46,745 nucleotides of DNA, from assembly GCA_026984455.1 (NCBI GenBank), contig JALSSC010000050.1, forward strand, positions 1 through 46,745, written 5' to 3'. The DNA is from Chromatiaceae bacterium (GTDB lineage Bacteria; Pseudomonadota; Gammaproteobacteria; Chromatiales; Chromatiaceae). Shown one piece after another: positions 38,030-46,745 of the stretch. The position numbers and the translations under genes were made by a program. How positions within the stretch are numbered: position 1 is the first letter of the stretch; each line of letters begins with the position of its first letter. The notes under the pieces are model-generated. The model was not told the origin of the DNA. It saw nothing but the letters and a program-made list of their open reading frames with translations, and made no database searches.

Positions 38030-38464
38030 TCAATGGGAGGCAGGGAAGACGTTCTGCACCAGGGGCGTCTTGTCCATCTGCGGGGCATGGCACTGGGTGC
38101 AGAAGTAGTAACGGGTGGAGACATGGCCCAGGCGCTCGCCCTTGCGGTTGACGAAGTGGGTCTTGCTCACCATGGGGGCGTCGATCTCCTGGTGCTCCAG
38201 GTCGCCGTGACACTTCAGACACTGGTTCTGCTTGAGGCTGATCCGGGTCTTCTCCACCTTGTGCGGGATCATGGGCGGATGGGTCTCGTAGGACTTCTCG
38301 AACTTGCCCGCGTCGGGCAGGATCACCTCGGCCCGGGCGGGGCGCCGGGAGCCCACGTCCAGGGGCCGGTCGCCCCGCAGGGAACGCAGGTCCACGGCGC
38401 CGGCGGAGAAGGCGGTGACGAGCCCCGCCAGGACGGCGACGATGCCGATGCTTCGCTTGTTCAT
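38030..38464 (-). CDS. napB: Periplasmic nitrate reductase diheme cytochrome NapB
   Basis: A 144-residue diheme electron-transfer subunit of periplasmic nitrate reductase. After a signal peptide (IGIVAVLAGLVTAFSAGA) come the conserved HPPMIPHKVE region and two heme sites, CLKCH and CTQCH, each with the surrounding NapB sequence (NQCLKCHGDLE; YYFCTQCHAPQ). Both distal His candidates are kept. It begins 8 nt after napA. NapC, the usual quinol-linked donor, is not in the window. Confidence 0.95.
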   Translation of the reverse strand: MNKRSIGIVAVLAGLVTAFSAGAVDLRSLRGDRPLDVGSRRPARAEVILPDAGKFEKSYETHPPMIPHKVEKTRISLKQNQCLKCHGDLEHQEIDAPMVSKTHFVNRKGERLGHVSTRYYFCTQCHAPQMDKTPLVQNVFPASH

Positions 38465-38472
38465 GGTGCCCC

Positions 38473-41040
38473 CTATGCCTTCACGACCTTGACCGCGCAC
38501 TTCTTGTAGTCCGTCTCCTTCGAGAGGGGATCGGTGGCGTCCAGGGTCAGTTTGTTGACGATACGGCCGGCGTCGAACCAGGGGATGAAGACCAGCCCGT
38601 GCGGCGGACGGTTGCGCCCCCGGGTCTCCACCCGCGCCAGGATCTCCCCGCGGCGGCTGATCACCCGGGCGAGCTTGCCCCGCCGCAGACGCCGGCGCAG
38701 GGCGTCCTCGTGGTTCATGTAGATCACCGCGTCGGGATAGGCGCGGTAGAGTTCCGGCACCCTGCGGGTCATGGAACCGGAATGCCAGTGCTCCAGCACC
38801 CGCCCGGTGCACAGCCACAGGTCGTACTCGGCGTCCGGGGACTCCGCCGGCGGCTCGTAGGGGGCGGTGATGATGTTGGCGCGGCCGTTGGGCTTGCCAT
38901 AGAAATAGACATCCCCCTTGGCCACTTCCGGGTGGGCCCGGGTGACGAAGGGGTCGTAGCCCTCGCGGTAGCGCCACAGGGTCTCCTTGCCGTCCACCAC
39001 CGGCCAACGCAGGCCGCGGGCCTTGTGGTAGGCCTCGAAGGGGGCCTGCTGATGGCCCTGCTTGGGGCCCTCCTTCTGGAAACGGCGGTATTCCTCGAAC
39101 AGGCCCTTCTGGACGTAGTAGCCGAAATGGGCCGACTCGTGATTGTCGTATTCGTTGCCGCGTTCGTCCCGGATCTTCCCCTCGAAGGGGAAGCCATTCA
39201 CCTGGCCGTTCTCGAACAGGATCTCGTACAGGGTCTTGCCCTTGTACTCGGGCCTCTTGGCCAGGAGTTCCCTGGGCCAGACCTCCTCCACCTTGAAGCG
39301 CTTGGCGAATTCCATGATCTGCCACAGGTCCGACTTGGCCTCTCCGGGCGGGGCCTTCTGCTGGCGCCAGAACTGGGTGCGGCGCTCGGCGTTGCCGTAG
39401 GCGCCCTCCTTCTCCACCCACATGGCGGTGGGCAGGATCAGGTCCGCGGCCTGGGCGGTGATGGTGGGATAGGGATCGGAGACGACGATGAAATTGGCCG
39501 GATTGCGGTACCCCGGGAAGGTCTCCTGGTTCATGTTGGCGGCGGCCTGCATGTTGTTGTTGCACATCACCCAGTAGGCGTTGAGCTTGCCGTCGTGCAA
39601 CATGCGGTTCTGCAATACCGCGTGGTACCCCACCTTGCCGGGGATGGTCCCCTCGGGCAGCTTCCAGATCCGCTCGGCCAGGTCGCGGTGGGCCTTCTTC
39701 TTGACCACGTAGTCCGCCGGCAGGCGGTGGGCGAAGGTGCCCACCTCGCGCGCCGTGCCGCAGGCCGAGGGTTGTCCGGTGAGGGAGAACGGGCCGTTGC
39801 CGGGCTCGGAGATCTTGCCGGTGAGCAGATGGACGTTGTAGATGAGCCCGTTCACCCACACCCCGCGGGTGTGCTGGTTGAAGCCCATGGTCCAATAGGA
39901 GGTGATGCGTTTCTCTGGATCGGCATAGAGCCGGGCCAGGCGCTCCAGGCGTTCCGCGGGCACCCCCGAGAGTCTGGACACGTACTCCAGGGTATAGGGC
40001 TCCAGGGATTTGGCGTACTCCTCGAAGCCGATCTTGGTGAGTTTGCCCTTGGCGCGGTTCTTGGCCTTCTTTTCGCGCGGATCCTCGGGACGCAGGCCGT
40101 AGCCGATGTCGGTGGGGGTCTTGGTGAAATTGACGTGCTTGCCGATGAACTCCTCGTCATAGGCCTTGTGCTGGATGATGTAGTTGGCGATGTAGTTGAG
40201 GATCGCCAGGTCGGTCTGGGGCACGAACACCATGCCGTTGTCGGCCAGCTCGAAACAGCGGTGCTCGTAGGTGGAGAGGACGTGCACCTCGCAGCCGGGA
40301 TGGGTGAGGCGCCGGTCGGTGAGGCGCGACCAGAGGATGGGGTGCATCTCGGCCATGTTGGAGCCCCAGAGGACGAAGGCGTCGGCCTGCTCCAGATCGT
40401 CGTAGCAGCCCATGGGCTCGTCGATGCCGAAGGCGCGCATGAACCCCCCCACCGCCGAGGCCATGCAGTGGCGGGCGTTGGGGTCGAGGTTGTTGGAGCG
40501 GAAACCGGCCTTGAGCAGCTTGGCGGCCGCATAGCCCTCCCACACGGTCCACTGTCCCGAACCGAACATCCCCACCCGCGAGGTGATCTTGTCCACCGGC
40601 TTGCCGGCGTTCTCCCTCATGCTGCGGCGAATGGCCTTCTTGAACTGCCTGGCCATGACGTCGAAGGCCTCGTCCCAGCTCACCGGCTCGAAATTGCCGA
40701 ACTTGTCGTAGCGGCCGTTCTTCTTGCGCAACAGGGGCCGGGTGAGGCGGTCCTTGCCGTACATGATCTTGGCCAGGAAATAGCCCTTGATGCAGTTGAG
40801 GCCCCGGTTCACGGGGGCGTCGGGGTCGCCCTGGGTGGCCACCACCTGCCCGTCTCGGGTCCCCACCAGGACCCCGCAGCCGGTCCCGCAGAAGCGGCAG
40901 GGGGCCTTGTCCCAGCGCACGCCGCTGTCCTTGTCCGCGTCGCCGGCCGCGGTGGCGATCGCCGGCAGGGTCACCCCCGCCGCCGAGGCCGCGGCGGCGG
41001 CGGCCTGGGCCTTGATGAATTCGCGCCTTGTCAGGCTCAT
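38473..41040 (-). CDS. napA: Periplasmic nitrate reductase catalytic subunit NapA
   Basis: An 855-residue Mo-bisMGD enzyme reducing nitrate to nitrite in the periplasm. The Tat signal is [14 protein letters not shown]. The 4Fe-4S cluster uses Cys48, Cys51, Cys55 and Cys83 (CRFCGTGC...LNCIKGY). The Mo-coordinating Cys192 is in [13 protein letters not shown], typical of NapA rather than of NasA or the formate dehydrogenases with Sec. GAGGAGGA precedes the ATG. No napD chaperone gene is nearby. An apparent terminator separates it from the upstream octaheme cytochrome gene. Confidence 0.97.
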   Translation of the reverse strand: MSLTRREFIKAQAAAAAASAAGVTLPAIATAAGDADKDSGVRWDKAPCRFCGTGCGVLVGTRDGQVVATQGDPDAPVNRGLNCIKGYFLAKIMYGKDRLTRPLLRKKNGRYDKFGNFEPVSWDEAFDVMARQFKKAIRRSMRENAGKPVDKITSRVGMFGSGQWTVWEGYAAAKLLKAGFRSNNLDPNARHCMASAVGGFMRAFGIDEPMGCYDDLEQADAFVLWGSNMAEMHPILWSRLTDRRLTHPGCEVHVLSTYEHRCFELADNGMVFVPQTDLAILNYIANYIIQHKAYDEEFIGKHVNFTKTPTDIGYGLRPEDPREKKAKNRAKGKLTKIGFEEYAKSLEPYTLEYVSRLSGVPAERLERLARLYADPEKRITSYWTMGFNQHTRGVWVNGLIYNVHLLTGKISEPGNGPFSLTGQPSACGTAREVGTFAHRLPADYVVKKKAHRDLAERIWKLPEGTIPGKVGYHAVLQNRMLHDGKLNAYWVMCNNNMQAAANMNQETFPGYRNPANFIVVSDPYPTITAQAADLILPTAMWVEKEGAYGNAERRTQFWRQQKAPPGEAKSDLWQIMEFAKRFKVEEVWPRELLAKRPEYKGKTLYEILFENGQVNGFPFEGKIRDERGNEYDNHESAHFGYYVQKGLFEEYRRFQKEGPKQGHQQAPFEAYHKARGLRWPVVDGKETLWRYREGYDPFVTRAHPEVAKGDVYFYGKPNGRANIITAPYEPPAESPDAEYDLWLCTGRVLEHWHSGSMTRRVPELYRAYPDAVIYMNHEDALRRRLRRGKLARVISRRGEILARVETRGRNRPPHGLVFIPWFDAGRIVNKLTLDATDPLSKETDYKKCAVKVVKA

Positions 41041-41058
41041 AGCTCTATCCTCCTCGGC

Positions 41059-41100
41059 AAAAAAGAGCGGCGCGCCCCCGGGACACCCCGGAGACGCGCC
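41059..41100 (-). terminator. Strong terminator-like hairpin between hao and napA
   Basis: On the minus strand a 14-bp stem (outer GGCGCG/CGCGCC, inner part with two G-T pairs, GTGT loop) is followed by GCTC and TTTTTT. It starts 12 nt after the hao stop and ends just before the napA ribosome-binding site. It would cause partial termination, giving more hao than napAB message, or protect the hao mRNA 3' end. Confidence 0.75.
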
Positions 41101-41112
41101 CTTCGGATCAGG

Positions 41113-42573
41113 TCACTTTCCGTAACGCTTCTTGAAATCGGCCGCGGCCTTCTTGCGCCGGGCCTTTTCCTTGGGATCCATCTTGTCGAGGTACCATTTG
41201 TGATTGCCGCTGTTGAGGACCTCGTCCAGCTTCGCCTGGAGGGCCATGGCGGCCTTCTTCTTCCGGGCGTCGTCCGAGGCCTTGCCCTGCTCGATCAGGT
41301 GTTCGAGTTCGGGCACCATCTTGATGTAGAAGTGCTGGGCCACCTCGTACATGCCATGCCAATGGGTGTAGTCCGGCCCCATCATGGCGGCGCCGTGGCG
41401 GGCGCGGCGGCCCTCGTGATGCCAGAGTTCGAACCAGATCCAGTCCAGCTTGTTGCTGAACTTGGCCGGCTTCAGGAGAGGCTTGGCGGCCTTGTACAGG
41501 GCCAGTCCCGGTTTGCCGAACTTCTCGTTGTACAGCTTCACCAGGCCGTCGTACTGGGTATAGAAGTTGTCCACCCAGTCGTCGTTGTGACAGGCCGTGC
41601 AGACGTCCTTCATATTGTCGCGGCGCTCCTCCCAGTTCACATTGGCCCCGGGCAGGCCCATCTTGGCGTCCGCCTTCTCCGGCCGCACCGACACCGGCGG
41701 CCGGTTGTTCCAGGAGATACGCATCCCCACGTCGTGGGTCACGCCCTGGGTACGGGTCGCCCCCATGTGGCAGGTGGAGCAGGTGGGGCCGGTGAAGAAG
41801 TCCTCGCCGGGGATCCACTTGGGGCTGGTCAGGTCCATCTGCGCGCGATGAGTGGCAAACTGGATGCCGTGCTTGGACTCCTCGTAGATCTCCTTCTGCG
41901 GATGGTCCGGCCCCAGGTGACACTTGCCGCAGGTCTCGGGCTGCCGCGCCTGGGCCACCGAGAACTCGTGGCGGGCATGACAAGCGGTACAGGAACCGTT
42001 GGAACCGTCGGGATTGAGGCGTCCGATGCCGGAATTCGGCCAGGTGGCGGGGTCCAGATCACCCCCCTCCAGGACCTTCACCGGGGAGCCATGGCACTGC
42101 CAGCAGCCGTTCACCGCCGACGCGGAATTGCCCAAGGGAAAGCCGTCGGTCAGGAATTGGTTGTTGCCCTCGATCACCTCGGCGAGGAGGTTGTCGAGCG
42201 ACCCCAGGATCTTGCCGGCGGCGGCGTGATGGGATTCGCTGTTCTGTTTCGCCTCCTTTTCGTGACAGTTGGCGCAATCCTTGGGCGAGACGATGATGGA
42301 GATGAGTTTCTTGACCTTCTTGTCGTCATGGATGAAGGCGTCGGGATCGCCCTTGTCCGCCTTGTGGCATTCGTAGCAGCCCACCTTGGCCCGGTAATGC
42401 TTGCTGTGCCCCCATTGCTGCACGATGCCGGGATTGTTCTTCTTGTGACACTTGACACACTCCTTAGTCTCTTTCGACCAGTCCTTGGGCGGTGCCTTGA
42501 CCGACGCCCACACGTTCTGGGCCAGCATCAGGGCGGCGCCCAGCCCCAATGCGATCCCCCACTTGGATCTCAT
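41113..42573 (-). CDS. hao: Octaheme cytochrome c of the hydroxylamine oxidoreductase (HAO) family
   Basis: A 486-residue secreted protein with exactly eight CxxCH heme sites: CVKCH, CYECH, CANCH, CWQCH, CTACH, CGKCH, CSTCH and CTACH. This count, the length and segments such as NQFLTDGFPLGNSAS, SCTACHARHEF and DYTHWHGMYEVAQHF place it in the octaheme HAO/reductase family. The N terminus has a signal peptide (GIALGLGAALMLAQNVWA). Members either oxidise hydroxylamine (heme 4 cross-linked to Tyr) or reduce nitrite/hydroxylamine (no cross-link); which applies was not resolved here. ATG 42573 has GAGGAG 8 nt upstream. First gene of the hao-napA-napB group. No membrane anchor partner is visible. 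Confidence 0.9.
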   Translation of the reverse strand: MRSKWGIALGLGAALMLAQNVWASVKAPPKDWSKETKECVKCHKKNNPGIVQQWGHSKHYRAKVGCYECHKADKGDPDAFIHDDKKVKKLISIIVSPKDCANCHEKEAKQNSESHHAAAGKILGSLDNLLAEVIEGNNQFLTDGFPLGNSASAVNGCWQCHGSPVKVLEGGDLDPATWPNSGIGRLNPDGSNGSCTACHARHEFSVAQARQPETCGKCHLGPDHPQKEIYEESKHGIQFATHRAQMDLTSPKWIPGEDFFTGPTCSTCHMGATRTQGVTHDVGMRISWNNRPPVSVRPEKADAKMGLPGANVNWEERRDNMKDVCTACHNDDWVDNFYTQYDGLVKLYNEKFGKPGLALYKAAKPLLKPAKFSNKLDWIWFELWHHEGRRARHGAAMMGPDYTHWHGMYEVAQHFYIKMVPELEHLIEQGKASDDARKKKAAMALQAKLDEVLNSGNHKWYLDKMDPKEKARRKKAAADFKKRYGK

Positions 42574-42674
42574 AATCGTCACTCCTCGGAATGGATGAAA
42601 ACCACGAAAATCCCATATCAATCCATGGGAATCCCTTGCATAATTGTGTTATTGGCCATGCAGGGATGCTCTGA

Positions 42675-42717
42675 GAAATAACCCAGCCCGCCCCCCCATA
42701 CCTTGACGGCCGTCAAG
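42675..42717 (-). promoter_or_regulatory. FNR/DNR-type operator with a class II promoter upstream of hao
   Basis: CTTGACGGCCGTCAAG (42702-42717) is a perfect 16-bp palindrome fitting TTGA-N6-TCAA, the core of CRP/FNR-family sites (FNR, FixK, DNR). If it lies at -41.5, the -10 box falls at 42675-42680, which reads TATTTC on the minus strand, a weak but acceptable match for an activator-dependent promoter. Transcription would start near 42668, leaving a ~95-nt leader before hao. The mfd gene diverges on the other side. Confidence 0.55.
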
Positions 42718-42826
42718 AAAACGCCCAGGACAGGGCAGGGCGTGCCCGGCAGGATGCCCTCGACCTCCGCCCTGCACCCCACGCCTGGATGTGCGAAAAT
42801 CCCCCTTTTCCCTCGCCGTCCCACCC

Positions 42827-45800
42827 ATGCCCGGTTCCCCCCCGCCTTCGATTCTGCGCCCGCCCCGCCCCGCCCGACCGGGGGAACGCCTGCAATGGGG
42901 ACGCCTCCACGGGGCCGCGGCGGCCCTGGCCACGGCCTCGGCGGCCCGCGCCTTCCCCGGCCTGACCCTGGTGGTGGTGGAATCGGTGCATCAGGCCCAG
43001 GCCCTGATGGAGGAGATCGGTTTCTTTCTCCGCAGCAGCGGCCTCGACGTCCTCGGCTTCCCCGACTGGGAGACCCTGCCCTACGACCTGTTCTCGCCCC
43101 TCCCCGAGCTGATCTCCGCGCGCCTGCTCGCCCTCCACCGCCTGCCCCGGCTCACCCAGGGCGTCCTGGTGGTCCCCGTCCCCACCCTGATGCAATACCT
43201 GCCCCCCCAGACCTTCGTGGACGCCCACAGCTTCCACCTGGAACCGGGTCAACGCCTGGACCGCGAAGACTTCCGCCGGCGTCTGGAGCACGCCGGTTAC
43301 CGCGCCGTCTCCCAGGTCCTGGAGCACGGCGAGTTCGCGGTGCGCGGCTCCCTCTTCGACCTCTTCCCCATGGGCAACCCCCTGCCCTTCCGCATCGACC
43401 TGTTCGACGACGAGATCGAGAGCCTCCGCACCTTCGATCCCGAGACCCAACGCTCCCTGGCGCGGGTGGAGCGCATCCATTCCCTGCCGGCCCGCGAGTT
43501 TCCCCTGGACGAGGACGGCATCGCCCGTTTCCGCCGCGCCTTCCGCAACCGCTTCGCGGCGGACCCCCAGGGCTGCGGGGTCTACCGGGAGGTCTCCGCC
43601 GGCAACGCCCCGGGCGGCATCGAGTATTACCTGCCGCTGTTCTTCGAGGGCATGGCCACCCTCTTCGACTACCTGCCCCGGGACACCCTCGCCATCCAGT
43701 GGCAGGGGACGCGCGAGGCCGCCGCCGACTTCTTCGCCCAGGTGGGCGGGCGTTACGAGCAACGCCGCCACGACCCCGAGCGGCCCCTGCTCCCGCCCGC
43801 GGAACTCTACCTCGCCCCCGAGGCCCTCCAGGCACGCATCGCCGCCCTCCCCGGGATCGAGGTGCAGGTCCCCGGGATCCCCAAGCGGCGCAAGGGCTTC
43901 GCCGCCTGCCACAACTTCCCCACCGCCACCCTGCCGCCCCTGGGCATCCAGGCGCGCAGCCAGCGGCCCGCGGCGGCCCTCCAGGCGTTCCTCGCCGAAG
44001 CGGGGCGGCGCGTCCTGTTCCTGGCCGAGAGCGCCGGACGCCGGGAACAGCTCCTGGAGACCCTGAAGGGATTCGGTCTCTCCCCCCGCCCGGTGGACGG
44101 CTGGGCGGAGTTTCTCGACCACGAGGCCCGGCTCTGCCTCGCCGTCGCCCCCCTGGAGGAGGGCCTGTGTCTGGAGGACCCGCGCCTCGCCCTGGTGACC
44201 GAGACCCAGCTCTACGGCGAGCGGGTGATCCAGACCCGCCGCGGCCGCGCGCGCCAGGACCCGGACCTGGTGGTGCGTAACCTCACCGAACTCCACGAAG
44301 GCGCCCCGGTGGTCCACGAGGAGCACGGGGTGGGCCGCTACCTGGGCCTCCAGACCCTGGAGGTGGGGGGTGGGCGGACCGAGTTCCTGACCCTGGAATA
44401 CGCCAAGGGCGACCGCCTCTACGTGCCCGTCTCCAGCCTCCACCTCATCTCCCGCTATACCGGGGTCTCGCCCGAGAACGCCCCCCTCCACCGCCTGGGC
44501 GGCGAACAGTGGCAGCGCATCCGCCGCAAGGCCGCGGAGAAGGTCCACGACGTGGCCGCCGAACTCCTGGATGTCCATGCCCGCCGGGCGGCGCGCAAGG
44601 GCCACGCCTTTCCGCCGGTGGGCGAGGCCTACGCCCAGTTCGCCGCCGCCTTCGAATTCGAGGAGACCCCCGACCAGCGCCAGGCCATCGAGGCCGTGAT
44701 CGCCGACCTCTGCGCGCCCACCCCCATGGACCGGGTGGTGTGCGGCGACGTGGGCTTCGGCAAGACCGAGGTGGCCATGCGCGCCGCCTTCGTCGCCACC
44801 GACGCCGGCAGGCAGGTGGCGGTGCTGGTGCCCACCACCCTGCTCGCCCAGCAGCACTACCGCAACTTCGCCGACCGCTTCGCCGACTGGCCCGTGCGCG
44901 TGGAGAGCCTCTCCCGCTTCGGCACCGCCAAGGCCCAGAAAAAGATCCTGGACGACCTCGCCGCCGGCCGGGTGGACATCCTGGTGGGCACCCACAAGCT
45001 CCTCCAGGCCAACGTCCGCTTCAAGGACCTGGGGCTGGTGATCGTGGACGAAGAGCACCGCTTCGGGGTGCGCCACAAGGAACGCCTCAAGTCCCTGCGC
45101 GCCGAGGTGGACCTGCTCACCCTCACCGCCACCCCCATTCCGCGCACCCTCAACATGGCCATGGCCGGGCTGCGCGACCTGTCCATCATCGCCACCCCCC
45201 CGGCCCAGCGCCACCCCATCAAGACCTTCGTCTCAGAATGGAACGACGCCCTGGTGAGCGAGGCCTGTCAGCGCGAGATCAAGCGCGGCGGCCAGGTCTA
45301 TTTCCTCCACAACCAGGTGCAGACCATCGACAACACCGCCGACCGGCTGCGCCGCCTGCTGCCCGGCATCCGTCTGGAGGTGGCCCACGGGCAGATGCCG
45401 GAACGCGAACTCGAACGGGTGATGCGGGACTTCTACCACCAGCGTTTCCACGTCCTGGTGTGCACCACCATCATCGAGAGCGGCATCGACATCCCCAGCG
45501 CCAACACCATCGTCATCGACCGCGCCGACAAGCTGGGCCTGGCCCAGTTGCACCAATTGCGCGGCCGCGTGGGCCGCTCCCACCACCGCGCCTACGCCTA
45601 CCTCATCACCCCCCCCTGGCGCACCCTCAAGGGGGACGCCCGCAAGCGCCTGGAGGCCATCGAATCCCTGGAGGAACTGGGCGCCGGCTTCACCCTCGCC
45701 ACCCACGACATGGAGATCCGCGGCGCCGGCGAACTCCTGGGCGAGGACCAGAGCGGGCAGATCCAGGAGGTGGGCTTCAGCCTCTACATGGAACTCCTGG

Positions 45801-46306
45801 AGCGGGCGGTGGAGGCCCTCAAGAGCGGCCGCCGGCCGGAACTGGAACGCCCCCTGCACGAGGGCACCGAGGTGGAACTGGCCCTGCCCGCCCTGCTCCC
45901 CGAGGACTACCTGCCCGACGTGCACGAACGCCTGGTCCTGTACAAGCGCATCGCCAACGCCCCCGACGAGGCCGCCCTGCGCGAGTTGCAGGTGGAGATG
46001 ATCGACCGTTTCGGCCTCCTGCCCGAGCCCGCCCGCAACCTCTTCGAGGTCACCCGTCTGCGCCTCCGGGCGGCCGCCCTGGGGATTCGCAAGCTGGAGG
46101 CCGGACCGGCCGGCGGCCGCATCCTGTTCGGCCCCGAGCCCGCCCTGGACCCGGCCCACCTGATCCGCCTGATCCAGGCCCGGCCGCAGAGCTACCGCCT
46201 CGACGGCGGCGAGCGCCTGCGCTTCTTCCTGGACATGGCCGACCCCCGGCAGCGCCCGGCCCAGGTCGCCCGGGTCCTCACCGAGATCGCTGGAGCAGAG
46301 ACATGA
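42827..46306 (+). CDS. mfd: Transcription-repair coupling factor Mfd
   Basis: A 1159-residue translocase that removes RNA polymerase stalled at lesions and recruits UvrA. The N-terminal UvrB-like module (FPDWETLPYDLFSPLPE, MEQGEY-type LEHGEFAVRGSLFDLFPMG) is followed by the RNAP-interacting domain (about 500-560), the RecG-like motor with Walker A GDVGFGKTEVAMR and Walker B VDEEHRFG, and the C-terminal TRCF domain. ATG 42827 is used; an in-frame GTG at 42791 would add 12 residues, and neither has a clear ribosome-binding site. It overlaps the following gene by ATGA. Confidence 0.96.
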   Translation: MPGSPPPSILRPPRPARPGERLQWGRLHGAAAALATASAARAFPGLTLVVVESVHQAQALMEEIGFFLRSSGLDVLGFPDWETLPYDLFSPLPELISARLLALHRLPRLTQGVLVVPVPTLMQYLPPQTFVDAHSFHLEPGQRLDREDFRRRLEHAGYRAVSQVLEHGEFAVRGSLFDLFPMGNPLPFRIDLFDDEIESLRTFDPETQRSLARVERIHSLPAREFPLDEDGIARFRRAFRNRFAADPQGCGVYREVSAGNAPGGIEYYLPLFFEGMATLFDYLPRDTLAIQWQGTREAAADFFAQVGGRYEQRRHDPERPLLPPAELYLAPEALQARIAALPGIEVQVPGIPKRRKGFAACHNFPTATLPPLGIQARSQRPAAALQAFLAEAGRRVLFLAESAGRREQLLETLKGFGLSPRPVDGWAEFLDHEARLCLAVAPLEEGLCLEDPRLALVTETQLYGERVIQTRRGRARQDPDLVVRNLTELHEGAPVVHEEHGVGRYLGLQTLEVGGGRTEFLTLEYAKGDRLYVPVSSLHLISRYTGVSPENAPLHRLGGEQWQRIRRKAAEKVHDVAAELLDVHARRAARKGHAFPPVGEAYAQFAAAFEFEETPDQRQAIEAVIADLCAPTPMDRVVCGDVGFGKTEVAMRAAFVATDAGRQVAVLVPTTLLAQQHYRNFADRFADWPVRVESLSRFGTAKAQKKILDDLAAGRVDILVGTHKLLQANVRFKDLGLVIVDEEHRFGVRHKERLKSLRAEVDLLTLTATPIPRTLNMAMAGLRDLSIIATPPAQRHPIKTFVSEWNDALVSEACQREIKRGGQVYFLHNQVQTIDNTADRLRRLLPGIRLEVAHGQMPERELERVMRDFYHQRFHVLVCTTIIESGIDIPSANTIVIDRADKLGLAQLHQLRGRVGRSHHRAYAYLITPPWRTLKGDARKRLEAIESLEELGAGFTLATHDMEIRGAGELLGEDQSGQIQEVGFSLYMELLERAVEALKSGRRPELERPLHEGTEVELALPALLPEDYLPDVHERLVLYKRIANAPDEAALRELQVEMIDRFGLLPEPARNLFEVTRLRLRAAALGIRKLEAGPAGGRILFGPEPALDPAHLIRLIQARPQSYRLDGGERLRFFLDMADPRQRPAQVARVLTEIAGAET

Positions 46307-46745
46307 AGCGCATCCTCCTCACCCTCCTCGTCGCCCTGCTGTGGCAGGGCCCGGCCCAGGCGGACCGTCTCTACCGGGTGGAGATGCTGGTGTTCGCGAA
46401 CCTCGACCCCCAGGCCTTCGCGGGGGAATACTGGCCTGTGGACCCGGGCGAACCCGACTTGACGGACGCCCCGCCGCTGAGCGAGCTGAATACCGCGCCC
46501 ACCCGGCTCGACGGCATCGCCCACCGCCTGGACGCCTCGGGGCGCTACCGCACCCTCTTCCACCGCGCCTGGATCCAGTCCCCCGGCGCCCACTCGCTGC
46601 GCCTCGACGGAGACGATGGGGGGCTCATGGGGAGGGTCCGCATCTCCCGCGGGCGTTTTCTGCACGTGGATCTGGACCTGCGCCTGACGGGCCCACGGCC
46701 CGAGGGCTGGATCATCGGCGCCGACCGGGCGCCGGCCGGGGAAGG
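46303..46745 (+). CDS. CsiV-family secreted protein, N-terminal part
   Basis: The first 147 residues of a gene running off the window. A signal peptide (MKRILLTLLVALLWQGPAQA) is followed by DRLYRVEMLVFANL, typical of the CsiV (peptidoglycan-binding, PF10972-like) family that follows mfd in many gammaproteobacteria. The ATG overlaps the mfd stop, so the two are co-translated. Role in the cell envelope is by family only. Confidence 0.75.
   Translation, partial: MKRILLTLLVALLWQGPAQADRLYRVEMLVFANLDPQAFAGEYWPVDPGEPDLTDAPPLSELNTAPTRLDGIAHRLDASGRYRTLFHRAWIQSPGAHSLRLDGDDGGLMGRVRISRGRFLHVDLDLRLTGPRPEGWIIGADRAPAGE

Noticed and set aside
42620..42660. A sigma-54 promoter for hao (GGCC...TATGC)
   Set aside because: The GG and GC dinucleotides are not 10 nt apart as sigma-54 requires.
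38599..42681. A 1360-codon open frame on the plus strand through napA and hao
   Set aside because: It is antisense to two certain genes, spans their intergenic terminator and has the His/Gly/Val/Leu-rich composition of a GC-rich shadow frame. No domain is recognisable.
42713..45214. An 833-codon minus-strand frame opposite mfd
   Set aside because: It mirrors mfd codon by codon and shows no family motif; long antisense frames are expected at this GC content.

Overview
The window looks like ordinary chromosome from a GC-rich gammaproteobacterium, plausibly a sulfur- or nitrogen-cycling lineage near Chromatiales. The taxonomic reading rests on four things: the K34-type EF-P with its EpmA/EpmB modification pair, the rpsU-yqeY-dnaG-rpoD order, the hslVU-DUF971 block, and mfd followed by a CsiV-family gene. 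The exact order or family is inference. No phage, integron, IS transposase or CRISPR array was seen. Intergenic space is small and many adjacent genes overlap by ATGA.

Layout. Positions 1-6.5 kb hold a copper/silver efflux operon: the end of a Cys/His-rich small protein, then cusC, cusB (with a fused CusF domain), cusA and a PII-like gene, the last four joined by ATGA overlaps. At 6.6-9.0 kb (minus) is a voltage-gated-type K+ channel with one RCK domain, followed 1 nt later by a separate RCK protein. At 9.0-10.8 kb is a probable c-di-GMP-binding (tPilZ-like) protein. At 10.9-13.5 kb is the complete EF-P module (epmB divergent from efp-epmA). At 13.4-18.4 kb lie psd with a SCO-fold gene lacking its copper motif, msrB-DUF4124, a family-4-type uracil-DNA glycosylase, and leuA with a Leu-rich leader peptide. 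At 18.4-22.8 kb are a chemoreceptor, a small c-type cytochrome and an AlgR/AlgZ-like two-component pair. At 22.9-27.8 kb (minus) is the macromolecular-synthesis operon followed by tRNA-Ile2. At 27.9-32.6 kb are tsaD, plsY, a periplasmic thioredoxin-like gene, folB-folK, a PTR1-type pteridine reductase and ridA. At 32.8-36.9 kb are hslVU (with a sigma-32-like promoter), DUF971 and an isolated pilB. At 37.2-42.6 kb (minus) are an octaheme HAO-family cytochrome, napA and napB, and a TPR gene whose N-terminal region is built from two small mobile repeats. At 42.8 kb to the end are mfd and the start of csiV.

How the genes work together. Most genes are housekeeping. The most distinctive block is hao-napA-napB: periplasmic nitrate reductase beside an octaheme HAO-family enzyme, without napC, napGH or a cytochrome nitrite reductase in view. 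Upstream of it is a TTGA-N6-TCAA palindrome placed where a class II FNR/DNR-type activator would sit. This arrangement resembles the proposed reverse-HURM route of nitrate ammonification. A second theme is small repeats that shape coding ends: a REP-like palindrome supplies the stop codon of the RCK gene, a 91-bp palindromic repeat encodes the last 19 residues of FolK, and a diverged copy of that repeat plus a 160-bp MITE encode residues 25-114 of the TPR protein in frame.
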